A program made the position numbers and the translations under genes. Under the pieces are notes generated by a model. It was not told the DNA's origin, did no database searches, and saw nothing but the letters and a program-made list of their open reading frames with translations. Shown here piece after piece: positions 7,416 to 11,138 of a stretch of DNA of 11,138 nucleotides (its first letter is position 1; each line of letters opens with the position of its first letter). This DNA is from Bacteroidales bacterium (GTDB lineage Bacteria; Bacteroidota; Bacteroidia; Bacteroidales; P3). Where the stretch lies: positions 1 to 11,138 of the forward strand of contig JALNVJ010000036.1 of assembly GCA_023227645.1 (NCBI GenBank), written 5' to 3'.

Positions 7416-7446
7416 CAAAACTACATAATATTTTGGAACTACCAAA
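7416..7446 (-). promoter_or_regulatory. Bacteroidota-type promoter of the tetR-efflux operon
   Basis: Read on the minus strand, TTTG (7446-7443) is followed after 19 bases by TAGTTTTG (7423-7416), matching the Bacteroidota -33/-7 consensus TTTG-N19-21-TAnnTTTG. The expected transcription start is near 7408, giving a leader of about 55 bases before the tetR ATG. No comparable promoter was found in the short gaps further along the operon. Confidence 0.65.
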
Positions 7447-7485
7447 TTTTTCGTGAAAATAATCGTAAATAAAGAAGGATATCTA

Positions 7486-7516
7486 TTGTTTTATTGAATA
7501 ATATTTTTTATATTTG
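7486..7516 (+). promoter_or_regulatory. possible rightward promoter
   Basis: On the plus strand TTG (7486-7488) is followed after 20 bases by TATATTTG (7509-7516), which fits the Bacteroidota TTG/TAnnTTTG pattern. It would start a transcript near 7524 that begins with two small inverted repeats and runs through the 45-codon ORF at 7589. The region is AT-rich and the match is short, so chance is quite possible. Confidence 0.3.
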
Positions 7517-7586
7517 CATAAGAAATTTCTTAGAACAAGGTTCTGAAATATTTTATCCAAAAGTTTTCATTTTAATTTACTTAAAA

Positions 7587-7604
7587 AAATGATGCACATC
7601 ATTT
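7587..7604. promoter_or_regulatory. FNR/CRP-box-like palindrome
   Basis: AAATGATG-CA-CATCATTT is a perfect 8-2-8 inverted repeat. Its core TGAT-N4-ATCA resembles the FNR box TTGAT-N4-ATCAA with one changed base per half, so a CRP/FNR-family regulator is a reasonable guess. It lies about 140 bases upstream of the tetR promoter and overlaps the start of the 45-codon plus-strand ORF. No target promoter is clearly paired with it. Confidence 0.35.
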
Positions 7605-7726
7605 GCACTCTGAAACAAAGAATCAGTAAATTTATATCAAGACCTATAAAAATTAAATCAAGGCTTAGGAAATTTATACACCGTTTTATTCTATTATTAA
7701 TTGATTATATTATAATGGATATATAA
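7589..7726 (+). CDS. possible 45-aa small cationic protein (doubtful)
   Basis: A short open frame runs on the plus strand opposite to every other gene. It starts ATG ATG inside the palindrome at 7587-7604 and ends with TAA at 7724. The predicted peptide is strongly basic, with about ten Lys/Arg against two Asp, and its end is hydrophobic (RFILLLIDYIIMDI). A possible promoter lies about 70 bases upstream. I recognise no family. AT-rich noncoding DNA often gives Lys- and Ile-rich frames of this length, and the start codons may simply be part of a binding site, so this is listed only so that it can be checked. Confidence 0.15.
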   Translation: MMHIICTLKQRISKFISRPIKIKSRLRKFIHRFILLLIDYIIMDI

Positions 7727-7783
7727 TTAATTGTAGGTTTCCAAAATTATAGGTTTGGATTTTTAGGTTATTCGTTTTTGGAT

Positions 7784-7821
7784 AAAAAAATAGCACCTAT
7801 CTTTTTTAAGTAGGTGCTATT
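7784..7821 (-). terminator. intrinsic terminator of rocD
   Basis: A perfect 11-bp stem (7789-7799 with 7811-7821, core AGCACCTA/TAGGTGCT) closes an 11-base loop. On the minus strand it is followed by a T-tract (7788-7784). It starts 20 bases after the rocD stop codon. The plus-strand side lacks a clean T run, so it works mainly for leftward transcription and should insulate the efflux operon from rocD readthrough. Confidence 0.88.
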
Positions 7822-7841
7822 AAATTATTAAGAGGAGCTAA

Positions 7842-9062
7842 TTATTCAAAAAACTGAATAGCTTTTTTAATTATTTCAATTGCTTCTCTTAGCTCTGGTT
7901 CTGTAATAACCAATGGTGGAGCAAAACGAATTATATGTCCGTGAGTTGGTTTTGCAAGAACTCCCATATCACGCATCTTTACACATACATCCCAAGCTTC
8001 TTTTCCATTTTTTGGTCGAATTATTATTGCGTTTAACAATCCTTTTCCACGAACAAGTTCAATCATTTCCGATTTAAAGTTATTCATTTCGTCACGGAAT
8101 ATCTGACCTAAGTATTCTGATTTTTCGGCAAGCTTTTCTTCTTTAACAACTTCAAGAGCTGCAACTGCAACCTTTCCTGCTAAACAAAAACCTCCAAATG
8201 TTGAACCATGTTCGCCAGGTCCAATTGTTAACATTATATCATCATCTGCAAGAACTGCAGAAACTGGAATAACTCCTCCTGATAGTGCTTTTCCTAATAT
8301 TATAATATCTGGACGTATTCCTTCGTGATCAGATGCAAGAAGCTTTCCTGTTCTTGCTATTCCAGTTTGAACTTCATCAGCAATAAACAATACATTATGT
8401 TTCTTACATAAATCATAGCAAGTCTTTAAATATCCATTATCTGGAACAAATACACCAGCTTCTCCTTGTATTGGCTCTACAAGGAAACCTGCAACTTTAT
8501 CTCCATGTTTTTCTAAAACATCTTCTAATGCTTTAGAATCATTATAAGGTATTTGAATAAAACCTGGTGTATATGGTCCAAATTGACCATAAGAGTCTGG
8601 ATCACTTGACATAGAAATAATGGAGATTGTTCTTCCATGAAAATTTCCTTCACAACAAATAATTATTGCTTCATTGTCTGGAATTCCCTTAACCTTATAT
8701 CCCCAACGACGAGTAAGCTTTAGAGCGGTTTCGTCAGCCTCTGCTCCTGTGTTCATTGGAAGCACTTTGTCGTATCCAAAGTATTCGGTTATGTATTTTT
8801 CATAAGGACCTAAGCAATCATTATAAAATGCTCTTGAGGTAAGAGTTAGGGTTTGTGCCTGATCACAAAGAGCTTTCACAATCTTTGGGTGACAATGTCC
8901 TTGGTTAACTGCTGAGTATGCTGATAAGAAATCAAAGTATTTCTTTCCTTCAACATCCCATACAAAAGCGCCTTCTCCTTTTGCTAATACAACAGGGAGA
9001 GGGTGGTAGTTGTGAGCTCCATAGCGGTGCTCTAACTCGATAAATTCTTCTGATCTATTCAT
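7842..9062 (-). CDS. rocD: ornithine aminotransferase (ornithine--oxo-acid transaminase)
   Basis: A 406-aa cytoplasmic PLP enzyme of class III that converts L-ornithine and 2-oxoglutarate to glutamate 5-semialdehyde and glutamate, linking arginine/ornithine and proline/glutamate metabolism. It closely follows the eukaryotic-type enzyme: TSRAFYND (75-82), LPMNTGAEA (101-109) for the cofactor phosphate, FIADEVQTG (226-234) with Asp229, the Schiff-base lysine Lys258 in ILGKALSGG, GEHGSTFGG (283-291) and IIRFAPPLVI (377-386). The frame is open further upstream from a TTG at 9104, but the promoter -7 box (9091-9098) lies inside that extension, and homology begins after the ATG at 9062, so 9062 is preferred. 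Oddity: the usual GGNPL after GSTFGG reads GGFCL. The gene has its own promoter and terminator and is probably monocistronic. Confidence 0.95.
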   Translation of the reverse strand: MNRSEEFIELEHRYGAHNYHPLPVVLAKGEGAFVWDVEGKKYFDFLSAYSAVNQGHCHPKIVKALCDQAQTLTLTSRAFYNDCLGPYEKYITEYFGYDKVLPMNTGAEADETALKLTRRWGYKVKGIPDNEAIIICCEGNFHGRTISIISMSSDPDSYGQFGPYTPGFIQIPYNDSKALEDVLEKHGDKVAGFLVEPIQGEAGVFVPDNGYLKTCYDLCKKHNVLFIADEVQTGIARTGKLLASDHEGIRPDIIILGKALSGGVIPVSAVLADDDIMLTIGPGEHGSTFGGFCLAGKVAVAALEVVKEEKLAEKSEYLGQIFRDEMNNFKSEMIELVRGKGLLNAIIIRPKNGKEAWDVCVKMRDMGVLAKPTHGHIIRFAPPLVITEPELREAIEIIKKAIQFFE

Positions 9063-9090
9063 AGATAATAAAAGTATTAAATGATAAGTG

Positions 9091-9121
9091 CAAATATATA
9101 CCAATTTAATATATAAGCAAA
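9091..9121 (-). promoter_or_regulatory. Bacteroidota-type promoter of rocD
   Basis: On the minus strand TTTG (9121-9118) is followed after exactly 19 bases by TATATTTG (9098-9091), a full match to TTTG-N19-21-TAnnTTTG. Transcription would start near 9084, giving a leader of about 22 bases before the ATG at 9062. The -33 element begins about a dozen bases after the glycosyltransferase stop codon. Confidence 0.75.
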
Positions 9122-9133
9122 AATTATAGGAGA

Positions 9134-11101
9134 TTATTTTCGTCCTATATTGCGGAGGGCTTTAAAGAATATATTCAAGTCTGTTTGCCATGAATAGTTT
9201 CGTGCATATAGCAAATCTAAACGGTGCAAAGTATTTGGCTCAACTATCTTATTGCTTAATGAGTCTTTTGTGCAAAGAATCCCTTTCTTAATTTTTGGTA
9301 AAATCTTATTATCTTTAAGGTCTTGATTGGAGTATCCAACCCAAGTTCTTTGGGAAAATAGGACTAAAAATATATTTCTCCATAAACCAAAAGGTTGTTT
9401 AATAAATAAAAATAGTATTGGAGAGAGGGCTAAAACAAATAATGACAAGAAAATATCTAACAACCTCTTCTCTCTCCTACTGTCTTGGTTGGAAATGGAA
9501 TTAAGAGAAACTACGTATAGGTCAGTTGGAGTATTTATTGTATTAGATCCAATAATAAAATCGGTTTCTGGAGGTGCAATAATAAAATGAACATTTGAAG
9601 ATTGTAGCTCTGCCATCATAGAAATAATGGTCTGTTGGCTTAGAGTTTTAGCACAAAATATTAGTTCATTAATCTTATAAATCTTAATTATCTCTTTAAT
9701 CTGAGAGCTATTACCAATAAAATTCGGATTAGTGTTTGCCGTTTCTTCTTCTTCTACTAAACCAATAAATTCGGCTTGTACATCAGTTGTTCTCAGTAAT
9801 TGAGCAACCCTAACAGCTTCTATATCATCACCAATAATTGCATAACGTTTGGTTTGACTTATTTTCAGTGACCACGAACCTGTTGAGATATAGGTATAGA
9901 TAAAGCGGATAAAAATTATTATAAATAAGGATAGCACTGCACCAAGTAAGACCAATGCCCTTGAGTATCTTAGATAATCAGGGAGAAGTGAATAGAAGAC
10001 AAGAATTGTTATCATCCCAAAGAATACACCAGAAATTATCTTGGGGACTCGAACTGGTTTTGAATATCCTCCTGAGAGATAAATTGAAAATAACCATACA
10101 AATATATAAATTGGCACAACTAAATGTATGTATTGAGGGGGATAATAGTTAGCGTTATCCCAAATATTATTACTCCACCATCCAACTAAAAGAAAATAAG
10201 ATAGATAAACAAAAACAAAGTCTAGGGCAGGTAGGAATAGCTTATTAAATATCCTTGTAAAAAAAGAGAATGTTGCCCTCAGCCATATTGCAATCTTAAT
10301 AAACTTAGAAAAAAGATTAGTTTGCTTGGTTGTGAGGTGTTTTTGTGCAAAGATTGCCATTGCATTATAGAAAGTATAGACGTAGTTTACAGAAGCTTTC
10401 TTTGTACTCTCTCCTTTATAATGTATTATTCTTGCCTCTGGGAAATAATAGTTTTTATAACCGCCTTGTGTTATTCTGTATGAGAGATCTATATCTTCAC
10501 CATACATAAAATAATCCTCGTCCAAAATTCCAACCTTATCCAAACATTCTTTCTTTAAAAGCATATAGGCTCCTGCCAAAACATCAACCACATTGGTCTT
10601 GTCTTCTGGCAAATGTCCCATATAATATCCTGCATAGCGTTTTGAGGTTGGGAAGAGCTTTGTTAGACCACTCATTTTGCAAAAAGAAACCCATGGACTG
10701 GGGAATCCTCTCTTCGATTCTGGTAAATACCTCCCTCTACCATCAATCATCTTAACTCCCAAGCCACCACAATCGGGGTGAAAGTCCATAAAGTCAATAC
10801 ATTTCTCAAAAGTATCTTCCTCAACAACTGTATCTGGATTAAGAAGCAAAACATACTCCCCTTTTGCTATACGAATAGCTTGATTATTTGCCTTAGAAAA
10901 ACCAACATTATCTTTATTGGCAATAAGAATCACCTCTGGAAACTTTTCCTTTAGCATTATATTAGAATCATCCACAGAGTTGTTGTCAACAACAAATACC
11001 TCTGCATCAATATCCTTGCAAGCATTCCGAACAGAATACAAGCAATGTTCTAGAAAATAAGCTACATTATAATTAACAATTATAATAGAAAGTTTCATCA
11101 T
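9134..11101 (-). CDS. GT2 glycosyltransferase fused to a degenerate polyprenyl-phosphate sugar transferase
   Basis: A 655-aa inner-membrane protein, probably acting in surface polysaccharide or glycolipid assembly. Residues 1-235 form a family 2 glycosyltransferase of the rhamnosyltransferase-like (RfbF/WbbL) group: SIIIVNYN (5-12), VVDNNS (37-42), the metal/nucleotide motif LNPDT (87-91) and GEDIDLSYR (201-209). A linker and about four or five membrane helices follow (about 290-308, 327-344, 356-374, 382-405). Next comes a Rossmann-like domain (about 418-535, starting YAIIGDD), as in WbaP/EpsE-type enzymes. The end begins like a bacterial sugar transferase domain (KRLLDIFLSLFVLALSP, 545-561) and ends like one (LDLLYARNYSWQTDL, 628-642), but the catalytic centre between them is mostly absent. 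Two start codons are adjacent (11101 and 11098). Transcription probably begins only about ten bases upstream. Confidence 0.88.
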   Translation of the reverse strand: MMKLSIIIVNYNVAYFLEHCLYSVRNACKDIDAEVFVVDNNSVDDSNIMLKEKFPEVILIANKDNVGFSKANNQAIRIAKGEYVLLLNPDTVVEEDTFEKCIDFMDFHPDCGGLGVKMIDGRGRYLPESKRGFPSPWVSFCKMSGLTKLFPTSKRYAGYYMGHLPEDKTNVVDVLAGAYMLLKKECLDKVGILDEDYFMYGEDIDLSYRITQGGYKNYYFPEARIIHYKGESTKKASVNYVYTFYNAMAIFAQKHLTTKQTNLFSKFIKIAIWLRATFSFFTRIFNKLFLPALDFVFVYLSYFLLVGWWSNNIWDNANYYPPQYIHLVVPIYIFVWLFSIYLSGGYSKPVRVPKIISGVFFGMITILVFYSLLPDYLRYSRALVLLGAVLSLFIIIFIRFIYTYISTGSWSLKISQTKRYAIIGDDIEAVRVAQLLRTTDVQAEFIGLVEEEETANTNPNFIGNSSQIKEIIKIYKINELIFCAKTLSQQTIISMMAELQSSNVHFIIAPPETDFIIGSNTINTPTDLYVVSLNSISNQDSRREKRLLDIFLSLFVLALSPILFLFIKQPFGLWRNIFLVLFSQRTWVGYSNQDLKDNKILPKIKKGILCTKDSLSNKIVEPNTLHRLDLLYARNYSWQTDLNIFFKALRNIGRK

Positions 11102-11117
11102 TCAATAGTTTAGTTTG

Positions 11118-11125
11118 CAAAGATA
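11118..11125 (-). promoter_or_regulatory. -7 box of the glycosyltransferase promoter
   Basis: TATCTTTG on the minus strand matches TAnnTTTG and lies 17 bases before the start codon of the glycosyltransferase gene. The -33 element would fall just beyond the right edge of the window, so the promoter cannot be fully confirmed. The implied leader is about ten bases. Confidence 0.5.
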
Positions 11126-11138
11126 GAATTAAAAACGA

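Larger units (their letters stand above)
7353..7841. other. 489-bp AT-rich intergenic region between rocD and the tetR operon
   Basis: No convincing gene is present. From left to right it holds the candidate operator (7393-7408), the operon promoter (7416-7446), a possible rightward promoter (7486-7516), two small inverted repeats (AGAAATTTCT at 7521-7530; AGAAC-AAG-GTTCT at 7532-7544), an FNR-box-like dyad (7587-7604), a doubtful 45-codon ORF (7589-7726), AT-only dyads such as ATTATATTATAAT (7704-7716), two near-copies of TAGGTTT(C/G) at 7734 and 7750, and the rocD terminator (7784-7821). It is long compared with the other gaps in the window. Confidence 0.8.

Noticed and set aside
7627..7672. 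Two loosely similar segments around AAATTTATA and ATCAAG(A/G)C, as a possible repeat array
   Set aside because: Only two copies with many mismatches and no regular spacing; not a CRISPR or an iteron array.
7742..7757. Further promoter-like boxes (CAAAATTA for the minus strand, TAGGTTTG for the plus strand)
   Set aside because: Neither has a TTG-like -33 element at the required spacing: none for the minus strand, and only a 16-base gap for the plus strand.

Overview
The window looks like a piece of chromosome from an AT-rich member of the Bacteroidota, probably Bacteroidales-like. Three intergenic stretches carry the phylum's TTTG-N19-TAnnTTTG promoter pattern (one cut off by the window edge), start codons mostly lack Shine-Dalgarno sequences, and the protein families fit. 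I cannot name a genus. All recognisable genes lie on the minus strand, so transcription runs from right to left.

Right part (11138 to 7780): a 655-aa inner-membrane protein combines a family 2 glycosyltransferase with a shell of a WbaP-type polyprenyl-phosphate sugar transferase whose catalytic core appears to be missing. It is followed by ornithine aminotransferase (rocD), which has its own promoter and a strong intrinsic terminator. The longest reading frame for rocD starts too far upstream: its promoter lies inside that extension, so the start is placed at 9062.

Middle (7353 to 7841): a 489-bp AT-rich intergenic region. It holds the rocD terminator, the promoter of the efflux operon, a perfect palindrome at the expected transcription start (a candidate TetR operator), an FNR-box-like dyad, and a possible rightward promoter with a 45-codon ORF of doubtful status.

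Left part (7352 to 1): one long operon with a TetR regulator, a TolC-like outer membrane channel, a lipoprotein HlyD/YbhG-like adaptor, an ABC ATPase, a membrane-anchored NAPE-PLD/RomA-like metallo-beta-lactamase-fold hydrolase, a HemG-like flavodoxin, a second ABC ATPase, an ABC-2 permease and the beginning of a second ABC-2 permease that runs off the window. This is the YbhGFSR type of tripartite ABC exporter. The two ATPases correspond to the two halves of the E. coli tandem protein YbhF, but here they are separate genes with the hydrolase and flavodoxin between them.

The two ATPases have complementary defects. The first lacks the Q-loop glutamine and the switch histidine; the second lacks a canonical signature motif. 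As a heterodimer they would form one degenerate and one consensus ATP site. The two inserted enzymes suggest that the exporter may handle a substrate that is also processed chemically, perhaps a lipid or a redox-active compound; that is inference.
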